NCBI GenBank assembly: GCA_031255285.1
Contig: JAIRSU010000004.1
Location: forward strand, 1 to 34,007
Length of the DNA stretch: 34,007 nt
Source: Treponema sp.
GTDB lineage: Bacteria > Spirochaetota > Spirochaetia > Treponematales > Breznakiellaceae
Direction of reading: 5' to 3'
Shown here: piece after piece, positions 6,435 through 15,197 of the stretch
How positions within the stretch are numbered: position 1 is the first letter of the stretch
Layout: every line of letters starts with the position of its first letter
Notes under the pieces: model-generated
What the model was told of the DNA's origin: nothing
Database searches by the model: none
What the model saw: the letters and a program-made list of their open reading frames with translations, nothing else
Position numbers and translations under genes: made by a program

Positions 6435-7553
6435 TTACTTTCCAGATTTTCTTCGGTTGCATTCTTTGCACAACATCTGGCAGTTTTCCGCGTTTGTTTT
6501 GCCCCCTGAACGCCACGGGTTTATGTGATCCCCTTCCATGTCCTGCATTTCAAAATGTTTCCCGCACTTTCCGCAGATTCCGTTCTGCTGTTCATAAGCC
6601 TCGCGCTTCATGGTTTCGCTAAACGCGCGGATGTTTAAATGGCGTTCGTCTTGGTCCAAAACATAGGCGTAAACGCCTTTTTTGTTGGTTACATCATCGT
6701 CCCGCATTAAGCGAGAAATTTCTTTTTCCAATGCGGCTGGGTCGAGCGTTTTATCTTTATGGTTATTGTATAATATACCCCAATCAATGCCTTTCATTTC
6801 TCTTCGATAATTGAACTTGCCTTGAACCCATGTTATGACGGACTGAAAATATGACCATAAGGGAAGCGCATCGGGGTCGCGCTGGTGTTTTGACATATAG
6901 TCTTCTATTGAATCTAAGGGCTTGCTTCCGCCTGTTGTTTCGATGGTTTCCGTGCGCCAAATCCAACCAACGGCGGTTTCCAAATAATCCTGCCTGATTG
7001 CCGTGCCGTTTAAGTATTTGTTGCCAATTTGATATGCGGGGCAGTTGGTTTTGCTGAAATACCTTTTCGCATCGGTAAGCCAGGGACCGGTATACACGGC
7101 GTTCCGCAATTCTTGTTTTGTCAAAACCGCGCCTGCTATATTGACAATTTCAAACCATGATAATTTCTCTGAATCCGTACCTTCACAAAAATAAACCATC
7201 AATTCGTAATTGAGTATTTGTTCCTGTTCATCATTAGCAAGCGTATGAAAATATTTATGTTCTATTGGGAAATTATTTTTGACATATTCGCAGATGCTGA
7301 TTGTCCGCTGTTGCCCGTCCAACACTTCAAAAGAATCATCGGAATTTTTTACCCAATGCATAACGTTGAGCGGGAAATCGTTGCGGACCGTATTGATGAC
7401 CGCGTTCCGCTGTTCGTCTTTATAGACAAATTCCCTCTGGTACTTGGGGCGTATATCGAGCTTCCCGCCGTAGCCCTTCACGCCTTCCTCGTCAGAGTTT
7501 ACATAGTCTCTTACCAATTCTCGAATCGGGATGTTGTGTAATTTGATATTCAT
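6435..7553 (-). CDS. DUF262 domain protein with C-terminal HNH endonuclease motif
   Basis: A 372-residue protein. The N-terminal half is a DUF262 (GmrS/ParB-like nuclease) domain: IRPKYQREFVYKDEQRNAVI, then VLDGQQRTISICEYV with DGQQR at residues 79-83. The last ~48 residues form an HNH motif with zinc-binding pairs: CGKCGKHF, GDHINPWRSGGKT, NCQMLCKECNRRK. DUF262-HNH proteins are found in restriction of foreign DNA, for instance in GmrSD-type and BrxU-like enzymes. It follows the EcoRI-family methyltransferase by 18 bp on the same strand, so the pair looks like a two-gene restriction-modification operon. No clear Shine-Dalgarno sequence precedes the ATG. Base composition is more AT-rich than the flanking core genes, consistent with transfer. 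Confidence 0.88.
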   Translation of the reverse strand: MNIKLHNIPIRELVRDYVNSDEEGVKGYGGKLDIRPKYQREFVYKDEQRNAVINTVRNDFPLNVMHWVKNSDDSFEVLDGQQRTISICEYVKNNFPIEHKYFHTLANDEQEQILNYELMVYFCEGTDSEKLSWFEIVNIAGAVLTKQELRNAVYTGPWLTDAKRYFSKTNCPAYQIGNKYLNGTAIRQDYLETAVGWIWRTETIETTGGSKPLDSIEDYMSKHQRDPDALPLWSYFQSVITWVQGKFNYRREMKGIDWGILYNNHKDKTLDPAALEKEISRLMRDDDVTNKKGVYAYVLDQDERHLNIRAFSETMKREAYEQQNGICGKCGKHFEMQDMEGDHINPWRSGGKTNAENCQMLCKECNRRKSGK

Positions 7554-7559
7554 GTACTT

Positions 7560-7583
7560 TTATTGTTTTCTTTATTGTTTTCT
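7560..7583. repeat. 12-bp tandem duplication between methyltransferase and DUF262-HNH genes
   Basis: TTATTGTTTTCT occurs twice in direct succession (7560-7571 and 7572-7583). The second copy holds the last codons and stop of the methyltransferase. A slippage event here would change the intergenic spacing but not the protein. Confidence 0.75.
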
Positions 7584-8654
7584 TTTGATAAAGATACGAG
7601 CGTAAGTATTTCTGCCATTCATGAGAGGTCTTGCGTCTTTAAATTTACTATTTTTTTCAAGCCCAACGATTTCCGCATTATATCCCGCAGATGCCGACAT
7701 ACCAATAATTTCAAATTGTTCGGGGTTATATTTATCAAGAAATGTTACAGGCACGCCCATTGCGCCGCTATAGTCCGCGGGGATTTCTATCGTCTTGCTT
7801 ACTTCTATCGCATCGTAATTATCATAACGAGGGTACTCCTGCGGCGTGTACTTCTTCCAAAGAATCATTTCTTCGTGGCGTTTCTTATGGTCGATATTGG
7901 TAAACCAGCAAGCCTGGGACCTGCCTTTGACCGCCCCGTTTACTATTCTGTAAGCGCTTCCTTCTCTTTTATTTTCAAGAAAGTTTTTTTCGTATTTTTC
8001 AGGCACATTAAACAACATATCGGTCCCCATAGGCATACGCCCTATCCACATTTTATTCTCTTTTATCAATCTAAAAATTTCTTTATATGTTATGGCGTTT
8101 TTATTCCCGATTATCAAAAACTTCTTTTCATATTCAATCAGTTGCGCTACATATTCGCGGAAAAGGCTGAACGGCGGATTCGTAACCACAACATCCGTTT
8201 CTTTGAGCATTTCTACACATTCAGGCGAGCGAAAATCCCCGTCTCCCTGCAAACGGGTCAGAGCGTTCTTCTTGTTCCGTAAAAGATATTCAACAAGGGG
8301 AAGCCCTCTTTCATTGCTTGATTCTCCTTCAACCATTTCCATTATTTCGATTCTATGCGGGTGTTTGGTGGTCTTGTTTTCCACGCTCTCATGGTCGAAA
8401 AGCGACAGCTGTGTGTTGGCAATGGGCGATCCAATATAACAGCTGGCAATTAGTTTTTTCAGTTCTAAATGATTGAAATTTAACGCAAAATATTTGAAGA
8501 ATTCGCTTTCATATGGGTCGTCGCAGTTGCAAAAAATGGTTTTACCCTTAAAATGCCCCTTATAATGGGAACATTCGTTTGATATATCCGAAATTTGCGT
8601 GTAGAATTCATCGTTTTTCGCCTTACTGGCTTTAATTAATGTGGTATTCGCCAT
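7572..8654 (-). CDS. EcoRI-family adenine-specific DNA methyltransferase
   Basis: A 360-residue protein. It starts with KASKAKNDEFYTQISDISNE and FKGKTIFCNCDDPYESEFFKYF, which is typical of the M.EcoRI-type Pfam family, and has the catalytic N6-adenine motif NPPF at residues 159-162 (VVVTNPPFSLFREYV). Other family marks are CYIGSPIANTQLSLFDHES-like linker, the LIIGNKNAITYKEIF segment and the C-terminal GYNAEIVGLEKNSKFKDARP. It would methylate adenine in a specific DNA site. The recognition sequence cannot be read from the protein. It is the first gene of an operon with the DUF262-HNH nuclease. It has no Shine-Dalgarno sequence, but a strong promoter ends 9 bases before the ATG. Confidence 0.9.
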   Translation of the reverse strand: MANTTLIKASKAKNDEFYTQISDISNECSHYKGHFKGKTIFCNCDDPYESEFFKYFALNFNHLELKKLIASCYIGSPIANTQLSLFDHESVENKTTKHPHRIEIMEMVEGESSNERGLPLVEYLLRNKKNALTRLQGDGDFRSPECVEMLKETDVVVTNPPFSLFREYVAQLIEYEKKFLIIGNKNAITYKEIFRLIKENKMWIGRMPMGTDMLFNVPEKYEKNFLENKREGSAYRIVNGAVKGRSQACWFTNIDHKKRHEEMILWKKYTPQEYPRYDNYDAIEVSKTIEIPADYSGAMGVPVTFLDKYNPEQFEIIGMSASAGYNAEIVGLEKNSKFKDARPLMNGRNTYARIFIKRKQ

Positions 8655-8663
8655 ATAGCAACC

Positions 8664-8692
8664 ATAATAAACCAGAGGGGATTCTTTATCAA
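8664..8692 (-). promoter_or_regulatory. Promoter of the methyltransferase operon, near-leaderless
   Basis: On the minus strand: TTGATA (8692-8687), 17-bp spacer, TATTAT (8669-8664), then nine bases to the ATG at 8654. No Shine-Dalgarno sequence. Confidence 0.6.
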
Positions 8693-8723
8693 GGGGGAAG
8701 GCGGTATATTTTTTTGTACGTTT

Positions 8724-9575
8724 TTATTGGTGGAGCCGCGGCGCAGAGGCCGTTTCCTGCTCTTGGTGCTGGTACACCCTCACATAATCCACCTGCATCA
8801 CCGCGTCCTGCATCTTGGGGTCCACGCCTTTTTCGCCGCCCCACGTCCCGCCTATCGCAACGTTGAGAATGAGATAGAATGGTATGTCAAAGGGCCAGTC
8901 CCCTGTCCCTTGCCCCGAGTTCTCAAAGCGGAAAAACGGTTCGGCGTCAACATACCACTGTATCCATTGGGGCGTCCACTCTACCGCGTAGGTGTGAAAC
9001 GCTCTGGATACTCCTTTTACCATGGAGGAGGCGGACTTCTGGGTATTCAATCGGTGGTTAAAAGCCCTTGTGTGTACGGTAGTGTGGATTCTATCCTGCT
9101 CAAAGCCTACGTGTTCTACGATATCTATCTCGCCTGAACGGGGCCACCCGCCGTATTTGTCGGCAACCGGGAGCATCCATATTGCGGGCCATGTTCCTCG
9201 TCCTTTGGGCAGTTTAGCGCGGACTTCAATATAGCCATATTTCCACCCTGCCTTGTACTGGGTTCTTAAACGCGCACTGGTCCATCGCCCATGGTCGTTT
9301 CGGGCTGTGATGTACAGGATTCCATTCCGTACCGCCGAATTTTCCCGTTTGTCTGTGTAATTCTGTAATTCAGCGTTTCCCCAGCCGTTCCCGCCGATGG
9401 AGTAATTCCATTTGTCTGAATCAGGCGCACCGTCCCGATCAAATTCATCGGACCAAACGAGCGTTTTTCCTTCCAAAATTGCGGAACTACTCTTTTTCTT
9501 TTCCCCTCTGCACGCCCAAAAAGACGCGGTCATTATAGCGGCAAGCGTCATTATGAATAAGATTTGATACCTCAT
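8724..9575 (-). CDS. GH16 family endo-beta-glucanase (laminarinase-like) lipoprotein
   Basis: A 283-residue protein with an N-terminal hydrophobic signal ending MTASFWAC (Cys22, a loose lipobox), then a single GH16 domain. Marks: LVWSDEFDRDGAPDSDKWNY, YGYIEVRAKLPKGRGTWPAIWMLP, the active-site motif GEIDIVEHVG with nucleophile Glu149, Asp151 and acid/base Glu154, then FHTYAVEWTPQWIQWYVD and FYLILNVAIGGTWGG. GH16 enzymes of this type cut beta-1,3 or mixed beta-1,3/1,4 glucans. The protein is probably anchored to a membrane and faces the outside. It begins 12 bp after the 598-aa gene on the same strand, so they are likely co-transcribed. Confidence 0.93.
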   Translation of the reverse strand: MRYQILFIMTLAAIMTASFWACRGEKKKSSSAILEGKTLVWSDEFDRDGAPDSDKWNYSIGGNGWGNAELQNYTDKRENSAVRNGILYITARNDHGRWTSARLRTQYKAGWKYGYIEVRAKLPKGRGTWPAIWMLPVADKYGGWPRSGEIDIVEHVGFEQDRIHTTVHTRAFNHRLNTQKSASSMVKGVSRAFHTYAVEWTPQWIQWYVDAEPFFRFENSGQGTGDWPFDIPFYLILNVAIGGTWGGEKGVDPKMQDAVMQVDYVRVYQHQEQETASAPRLHQ

Positions 9576-9587
9576 AGGGCTTTACCG

Positions 9588-11384
9588 TTACGGCGAACTT
9601 TTTGAGTCGGCAGCCACGCCTGCATCCAGCCCCAGAGCGTCGATATTATCCATGATTTTGACTGTCTCTTGCAGGCTTTTGATGACCTCGTTTATACTGT
9701 TGAAAAAAGCAAGCCCTTTCGGGGTGAAAGCGAGGGGAACAACCGGGGTGCTGCTTATCGTGGAACTTACGACAGTGGGCGGTTTGCCGATGAATTTTGC
9801 TATGTTGACAAGCATTTCGTTTTTGCCGTCAGGGTCTTTCTTTGCAACGCCTTGTAATACGGTCAGCATATTTTTTACGGCGGTCCGCGCTCTGGAGATG
9901 ATGAAATTTGCCGAATCGTTTGCCGCTTCAATGACAGACTGGGACCTCCGCCGCCGACTGGTAAGGGACATATCAGCCTGAGCAATGGCGTATTGCTTGC
10001 CGATTTCTCCGGTCGGCGCAATCTCGCTATCGAACCTTTTGATGTCGTCGTCGAGTTTCATCAAGTCGTTGAAACTCTCTGTGAACATCGTCCTGTACTC
10101 TCGTTTGGAGAATTCACCTTCTATTAAGATGGGACGGAGCACCTTGTTTATGTCCGCGACAAAGACGGCCGCGTGAAAGGTAAGCAGGAAAGAAAGGTCA
10201 TACTCTTTCCGAATCGGCAAACCCTTTGGGTTTGCTTCGGATTGGGAGTGCTCCAGAGTCCGCAAAGAGGCGCCCTTGAGGAAGCGGCGGAATGATTCGA
10301 GCAATTCCTGTTGACGGCGGGTCTTTTCAAATTCTCCGCAGACGTTCTCAATATGCTGTTTCCAGTAGTCACGGTATATGGTGAACCAATCCCCGCCGCC
10401 TACCAATTCAACAGGCGTCAAAGCCGCTTCTCGGTTTGCGAAACGAAGAATGAGCGTCAGCGGTATAGATTTGTTGAATTCACGGACCGTTATCAAAGAA
10501 TTGTCAGCTTTGGCGAGAAGTTCCTTACTTTCTTCGTCAATGTCAAAACCAGCTTCGCCAGCCCTCTCTTGTAGCACGAACACGAACAAAGAACTAAGCA
10601 GCTCAATGCCCGGCGGATTCCGCAAAGAAAAGAGGATGTTATTAAGCGAAGCAAGCTGTTCGCGCACAACACTCGCGGAGCAGGACATACCCGACACAGC
10701 TGAGTCTGTGGAAAAGGCGTAAAGCACCCGATCAAACAGGAAGAAAGACAGCTCCTTGAGACAGAGCAAAGAATGGGCGTTTTGGTACATGGCGTTGCGG
10801 TGGTCTTCATTGATACCGGCAAACGCATCTTCCATAACCCCAAGAGCCATCTGCTTGAGCGCAGCGTGATTCGCTCCCGGATGTTTCGCGGAAAGATTCA
10901 GAGGCAAAGTCTCTTCCGTGAGACGCTTGTGAATATCGGGCATCTCTAAAGAGCCGAGAAAGGCATAGAACTCCCCCATACCGCGTTGTATGCTCAACTC
11001 AAGCGTATCTTTGAAGAAGCGGACGCTCTCTCTGAGTTCCATAAGATCTTTATGGAAAAGCGGAAGCAGGAGATTCTGTTTGTAAGAAAAATAGCCCGGA
11101 TACTTAGCTTCGATTTCCTGACCTATTTTATTAACAATGTTATCTTCAAACACTTTCACCGGCGACTTGCTTTTAAAGAAACTCAAGAGTAAAAGCCATA
11201 CGTGATAATACCACGGCAGTCTTTGGTACTGTACTTCAATGGTATTCGGCGGCTCCGCTGTTCCCTCTTCATAAAGAGACTCTTTTGAGATATTCGACTG
11301 GACTGCAAGCTTTTTTAGAAGTCCTTCCCGTTCTTGAACAGTCAGACTGGATGCTAACTCATTAAACTTATCACTTTCTGCCAT
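9588..11384 (-). CDS. Large conserved treponemal protein of unknown function
   Basis: A 598-residue mostly alpha-helical protein starting MAESDKFNELASSLTVQERE. It has no signal peptide. One moderately hydrophobic stretch, YHVWLLLLSFFKSKSPVKVF, lies near residues 58-78. The C-terminal half contains KRFDSEIAPTGEIGKQYAIA and a basic SRRRRSQSVIEA region. I believe it matches a spirochaete-restricted family annotated as DUF5312, but this is from memory and uncertain. The start is a leaderless-type ATG: TTGACC, 17 bp, TATAAT, 8 bases, ATG, with no Shine-Dalgarno sequence. Upstream dacA ends inside this promoter. GH16 follows directly. No function is assigned. Confidence 0.8.
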   Translation of the reverse strand: MAESDKFNELASSLTVQEREGLLKKLAVQSNISKESLYEEGTAEPPNTIEVQYQRLPWYYHVWLLLLSFFKSKSPVKVFEDNIVNKIGQEIEAKYPGYFSYKQNLLLPLFHKDLMELRESVRFFKDTLELSIQRGMGEFYAFLGSLEMPDIHKRLTEETLPLNLSAKHPGANHAALKQMALGVMEDAFAGINEDHRNAMYQNAHSLLCLKELSFFLFDRVLYAFSTDSAVSGMSCSASVVREQLASLNNILFSLRNPPGIELLSSLFVFVLQERAGEAGFDIDEESKELLAKADNSLITVREFNKSIPLTLILRFANREAALTPVELVGGGDWFTIYRDYWKQHIENVCGEFEKTRRQQELLESFRRFLKGASLRTLEHSQSEANPKGLPIRKEYDLSFLLTFHAAVFVADINKVLRPILIEGEFSKREYRTMFTESFNDLMKLDDDIKRFDSEIAPTGEIGKQYAIAQADMSLTSRRRRSQSVIEAANDSANFIISRARTAVKNMLTVLQGVAKKDPDGKNEMLVNIAKFIGKPPTVVSSTISSTPVVPLAFTPKGLAFFNSINEVIKSLQETVKIMDNIDALGLDAGVAADSKSSP

Positions 11385-11392
11385 ATTCTTAA

Positions 11393-11421
11393 ATTATATG
11401 CTCTTAACAGTAATAGGTCAA
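11393..11421 (-). promoter_or_regulatory. Promoter of the 598-aa protein gene, overlapping the dacA stop
   Basis: Minus strand TTGACC (11421-11416), 17-bp spacer, perfect TATAAT (11398-11393), then eight bases to the ATG at 11384. The TGA stop of dacA (11420-11418) is part of the -35 box. Confidence 0.7.
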
Positions 11422-12620
11422 GAGACTTTCTTTAACAAGGTACTAAAAAATAAACATATTGAGTCCCAAAATCGTTTGAGAAAACCGGCGCGCTCAATAT
11501 CTTCCGTGAAAACCAGCTTAATTGTCCGCAGTTCTCCTCTGTTGTCAAAAAAGACAAGATCTCCGGCGGCGCCGCCTGCATAGCACGGCGCGACAATCGG
11601 TTCGTTGAGCCGTATCTCAAAGTAGAGGTCCTGTCCACGGTCCGCAGGCGCGGTCCATTCTGCGGCTTCGTCAAGCGCTATCTCTGCGAACTTCTGCTTC
11701 CCCTTCCACACCCGGACGTTCTCTAATGCGCCAATATCCGGCCTAATCGTCTGGAAATGAGAGAAAGCCCACTCAAGGAGGAGGCGGCCGTCTTCATCTC
11801 TGATATCTGCGCCATTTTTGACCGCAGGGGCGCCTAGGATAACAGTGATAAAGCGAGTATCATCCCGCCGCGCTGTCAGCGCGATGTTATAACCCGCCTC
11901 ATCGATGTACCCTGTTTTGATGCCGTCAACACCGTCAACGCGCCCAAGCAGGTAGTTGTGGTTATACTGAGTGACGGTTTCTGGATTGGCGCGTGAGTTT
12001 TCGGGCATATTCTCCTGCTTGGGATAGTCAAGCCTACCGACCGAATGGTACTGTACCAGACTCATTGGATGGGCTTCGAGGTAATATTTACAGAAAACGG
12101 CGAACTCCGCGGCGGTGGTCATATTGTATTCAGAAACGCCTGAGGGCTCGGTGAATATGGTGTTCTCAAACCCCAGTCGCTTTGCTTCTTCGTTCATAAG
12201 TCCCACGAAAGCATCTATCGAAGAGGCGAATCTTAACGCCACAGCGACTGCCGCATCATTACCTGAGGGAACGGCAAGCCCCAGTAGCAGCTCTCGGAGA
12301 GTCACTCGCTGCCCGTCCGCCAAAAACATGATGCTTGAGCGTGGAGGTTGGCTTCCCCACCATGCCTCCCGCGGCAGGGGAACAATTTCGTCAAGACTAG
12401 CGTTTCCCGCGTCAACTTGAGAGAGGGCTATGTGCATGGTCATCAGTTTGGTGAGGGACGCAGGCGGAATCTTTTCGTTCTCATTCTTCGTGAAAAGCAC
12501 CGTTCCTGTCTCCGCATCAAAGAGAATCGCGGAACGCGACCGTATGGACGGGGCTTCCTGAGAAAAAACAGGTGCAAGTGAAAATATCAATATAATAATA
12601 AAACAAGCGTATTGCTTCAT
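11418..12620 (-). CDS. dacA: D-alanyl-D-alanine carboxypeptidase (PBP5 type)
   Basis: Low-molecular-mass penicillin-binding protein that trims the last D-Ala from peptidoglycan stem peptides. It has a signal peptide (MKQYACFIIILIFSLAPVFS), then the three S11 peptidase motifs: SxxK as SLTK (Ser55, Lys58), SGN (119-121) and KTG (235-237) in DGIKTGYIDEAGYN. The C-terminal domain (about residues 290-370) fits PBP5 domain 2, and the end has a hydrophobic helix (FLKRFWDSICLFFSTLLKKV) that probably anchors it to the inner membrane. At 400 residues it is of normal length. It has its own promoter, with the ATG nine bases after the -10 box and no Shine-Dalgarno sequence. Confidence 0.94.
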   Translation of the reverse strand: MKQYACFIIILIFSLAPVFSQEAPSIRSRSAILFDAETGTVLFTKNENEKIPPASLTKLMTMHIALSQVDAGNASLDEIVPLPREAWWGSQPPRSSIMFLADGQRVTLRELLLGLAVPSGNDAAVAVALRFASSIDAFVGLMNEEAKRLGFENTIFTEPSGVSEYNMTTAAEFAVFCKYYLEAHPMSLVQYHSVGRLDYPKQENMPENSRANPETVTQYNHNYLLGRVDGVDGIKTGYIDEAGYNIALTARRDDTRFITVILGAPAVKNGADIRDEDGRLLLEWAFSHFQTIRPDIGALENVRVWKGKQKFAEIALDEAAEWTAPADRGQDLYFEIRLNEPIVAPCYAGGAAGDLVFFDNRGELRTIKLVFTEDIERAGFLKRFWDSICLFFSTLLKKVS

Positions 12621-12629
12621 AGTTGTAAA

Positions 12630-12658
12630 TGTATAACAAACTATATATAGTCTGTCAA
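12630..12658 (-). promoter_or_regulatory. Promoter of dacA, near-leaderless
   Basis: Minus strand: consensus TTGACA (12658-12653), 17-bp spacer, TATACA (12635-12630), nine bases to the ATG at 12620. Confidence 0.7.
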
Positions 12659-12680
12659 GGTGGAGGGAGGCGGTCTAAAA

Positions 12681-13997
12681 TCACCGGATAAACTCCGCGG
12701 TCAAATCAAAGCCTGCGCGCGCGATAATTTTGCAACGGGCAACACTTCCGAGCTTGAGCGTCGCATTCGCGTGGACCACGACAGATCCATCTACTTCCGG
12801 CGCTTGAGCGAACATTCTGCCCAAATACAGCTCTTCATCTACCTCTTCATCGACTAGAACGTCAAATTCCCGCCCCACAAAACGTTCCAATTGTTTTTCT
12901 GTTATCGCGGTCTGTTTCTCCTCAACAAGTTTTTTTCGGCGTTCCGCTGTATGCTTCGGTACGCGGGGTTTCATAGCATAAGCAGGAGTGTTCTCCTCTC
13001 GTGAATAAGTGAAACAACCCGCCCAGTCAAGGTGCGCTCTTTCTTGAAAATCGAGCAGAGTTTCCACATCCGTGTCTGTCTCTCCCGGGAAACCGAGCAG
13101 AAACGTAGAACGAATAACTGCATCCGGTAAAACGTCTCGTATGCGATCAAGCAGAGTCAGATAATCCTCCGCGCATCCCTTTCGGCTCATTTTTTGCAAG
13201 AGGGACTCTGAAGCGTGTTGAAAAGGAATGTCAAAATAAGGCAAAACCCACGCCGCACCGCCGTTTTCTTTGAGAAAATCGAGAATAGGTGGGAAATGGT
13301 CAGGGTGCAGGTAGAGTAAACGCACCCAAAATTTTCCGTTCAGCCGTAAAAGCGCCTCCAGAAGCGCGGGCAGGAGTTGTTTACCAGAAAAATCCATACC
13401 GAATGCGGCGATGTCCTGTCCCACCAAGCAGAGTTCCCGGACGCCTCTGTCCAAGAGTGTCTGGCACTCGTCAACAACATCTTCGATTTGACGGCTTTTA
13501 AGTCCGCCGCGGATGAAGGGAATAGAACAAAAAGAGCAGCGGTTATTACAGCCTTCGGTAATTTTCACATACGCGGAACCGGGTAAGGAAAGGAGAGGGC
13601 GGTTTTTACGGGTATTACCGTTCGATGGCAGAGGAACAATTTGCGTCCGCACGCCGTGCAGAGCGGCGTCCGCAGCCGGGGCGATTTTGGATAAGTCTTT
13701 GTTACCGAAAACAACATCTGCTTCTATAAGGGATTCAAACAGGTCTTTTGCGTAACGCTCCGCAAGACAGCCAGCAAGCACGACACGCTTGCCGTTTTTT
13801 TTATGCTCAAGCACCGCATTGATGGATTCCCGCTTTGCTGTTTCAATGAACCCGCACGAGTTGACAACCACGATGTCCGCTTCTTCAGGCGAAAATACAG
13901 AAACCCATCCTGCATCGTTCAGATATGCCATAAGAGTTTCCGCATCAACTTGGTTCTTCGCGCACCCGAAAGGATCCAGGAAGTAGGTTTTTCCCAT
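12681..13997 (-). CDS. rimO: Ribosomal protein S12 methylthiotransferase RimO
   Basis: Radical SAM enzyme that adds a methylthio group to an aspartate of ribosomal protein S12. At 438 residues it has normal RimO layout: N-terminal UPF0004 domain with three cluster cysteines (FGCAKNQVDAE, VVNSCGFIE, LAGCLAERY), the radical SAM triad CNNRCSFC near residue 150 in EGCNNRCSFCSIPFIRGG, and a C-terminal TRAM domain (about 370-438). The start DPFGCAKNQVDAE and KSRQIEDVVDE favour RimO over MiaB. An AGGGG seven bases before the ATG at 13997 serves as ribosome-binding site. It follows rodZ by about 100 bp. Confidence 0.93.
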   Translation of the reverse strand: MGKTYFLDPFGCAKNQVDAETLMAYLNDAGWVSVFSPEEADIVVVNSCGFIETAKRESINAVLEHKKNGKRVVLAGCLAERYAKDLFESLIEADVVFGNKDLSKIAPAADAALHGVRTQIVPLPSNGNTRKNRPLLSLPGSAYVKITEGCNNRCSFCSIPFIRGGLKSRQIEDVVDECQTLLDRGVRELCLVGQDIAAFGMDFSGKQLLPALLEALLRLNGKFWVRLLYLHPDHFPPILDFLKENGGAAWVLPYFDIPFQHASESLLQKMSRKGCAEDYLTLLDRIRDVLPDAVIRSTFLLGFPGETDTDVETLLDFQERAHLDWAGCFTYSREENTPAYAMKPRVPKHTAERRKKLVEEKQTAITEKQLERFVGREFDVLVDEEVDEELYLGRMFAQAPEVDGSVVVHANATLKLGSVARCKIIARAGFDLTAEFIR

Positions 13998-14099
13998 TAA
14001 ACACCCCTGATTAGGAAGAGAGTATCGGATTCATTCTTACCAAGCGAAGTCTGATACATATAAGAGAGACTCGGTAACAAAAACTACTCTCAACTCCGA

Positions 14100-15197
14100 T
14101 TATTCTAACAGAGTCAGCACGAGACTGTAGCGGTTTTCTTCTTCTTTTATCCAGTGGATGTTTGCGACAACAACCTCGCCGGGGGCGCCTAGTTCGAGGG
14201 GAACCTGTACTCCTCCGCCCACTGCCTGAATCTTTGCGGCCGCGGCGTTTGATGTACCGATTCGGATGCCGTTCTGGGCTTGGATGCTTAATTCTCTATT
14301 CCTCTCGAAGTACTGTTCGTTGCGTCCTCGCCTGTTGCTCTCCGCCAGAATCTCCCAGCGAAACAGGCAGTAATCCTGAAAGACTATCTGAAGCGTAAAG
14401 GGATACGGGGTCGGTGAAGAGAATATAACAGTTTGCATTCTATTCGTACTGTCAGACGAGGTTTCGGGGAGAGCTTGCGCCGAAGTCTGCGAGATATTCT
14501 GTGGAGAATTGTCGAATTCAAGCAGAAGGCGCGCCCCGGTGGATGGCTTGTTTTTCACGAAATCCAACGCCGTAATTTTCATATCGCTGAGACCATCCGC
14601 GTCAACATCAAACGGCGTTTCAATCCCCAAATTGAGCGCTATGACATCCGCGTTATTTAGACTCACCGTGAGCGTATCTTCTACCGACGCCAAAGTTAGT
14701 CTATACTCCGCGTCTTTATACGGAATAATAAAGGAGTCGCTGACGAACAAACGCCTTTCTATAGGAAGAGAGTCAACTCTCCAGTTTTTTGCCTTGGATG
14801 CTGACTTCGGCGCCGAAGCTTCAAATTTCGGCATATTCTTCGCGGCAAGGTAAACCCCTCCCCCAATGAGGGCTAATAAAGCAAGAACGCCAAGAACCGC
14901 GAGTAGAAGCTTAACTGGAAACTGCGATTGTGGTTTCAGGAGCTCGGTCGGCATGGGCTGTTCCTGTAATTTCATAGCCGAGTAAAGCCCAAACAGCTTT
15001 TCGGTATCAAGTCCTAGATATTCACCATAATTCTTCATGAACCCAAGCACATAAACCTCACCGGGAAAGACCGAGAAATCCTCGGCTTCAAGAGCTTTGA
15101 GATAACGGCTTGCCACATTGATTTTAAAACTTACCTCATCGTAGGTTTCATTCCTGCTCTCGCGAGCTGTCTTCAGTTTGTTTCCAAGAGATTCCAA
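14100..15197 (-). CDS. rodZ: RodZ-like helix-turn-helix membrane protein
   Basis: A 365-residue protein. Residues 1-75 form a Cro/CI-type HTH domain of the RodZ kind (LGNKLKTARESRNETYDEVS, SRYLKALEAEDFSVFPGEVY, GFMKNYGEYLGLD). A single transmembrane helix lies near 94-117 (FPVKLLLAVLGVLALLALIG), and a large extracytoplasmic part follows. RodZ links MreB filaments to the elongation machinery and helps set rod or spiral shape. The start codon is TTG at 15197, preceded by AGGAG with a 6-nt gap, showing that TTG starts are used in this genome. The extracytoplasmic part is longer than in E. coli. It sits between lolA-like and rimO genes. Confidence 0.85.
   Translation of the reverse strand: MESLGNKLKTARESRNETYDEVSFKINVASRYLKALEAEDFSVFPGEVYVLGFMKNYGEYLGLDTEKLFGLYSAMKLQEQPMPTELLKPQSQFPVKLLLAVLGVLALLALIGGGVYLAAKNMPKFEASAPKSASKAKNWRVDSLPIERRLFVSDSFIIPYKDAEYRLTLASVEDTLTVSLNNADVIALNLGIETPFDVDADGLSDMKITALDFVKNKPSTGARLLLEFDNSPQNISQTSAQALPETSSDSTNRMQTVIFSSPTPYPFTLQIVFQDYCLFRWEILAESNRRGRNEQYFERNRELSIQAQNGIRIGTSNAAAAKIQAVGGGVQVPLELGAPGEVVVANIHWIKEEENRYSLVLTLLE

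Noticed and set aside
7563-8282. 239-codon plus-strand frame opposite the methyltransferase
   Set aside because: It is antisense to a clear methyltransferase with its catalytic motif, and is Phe-rich because of the AT-rich complement.
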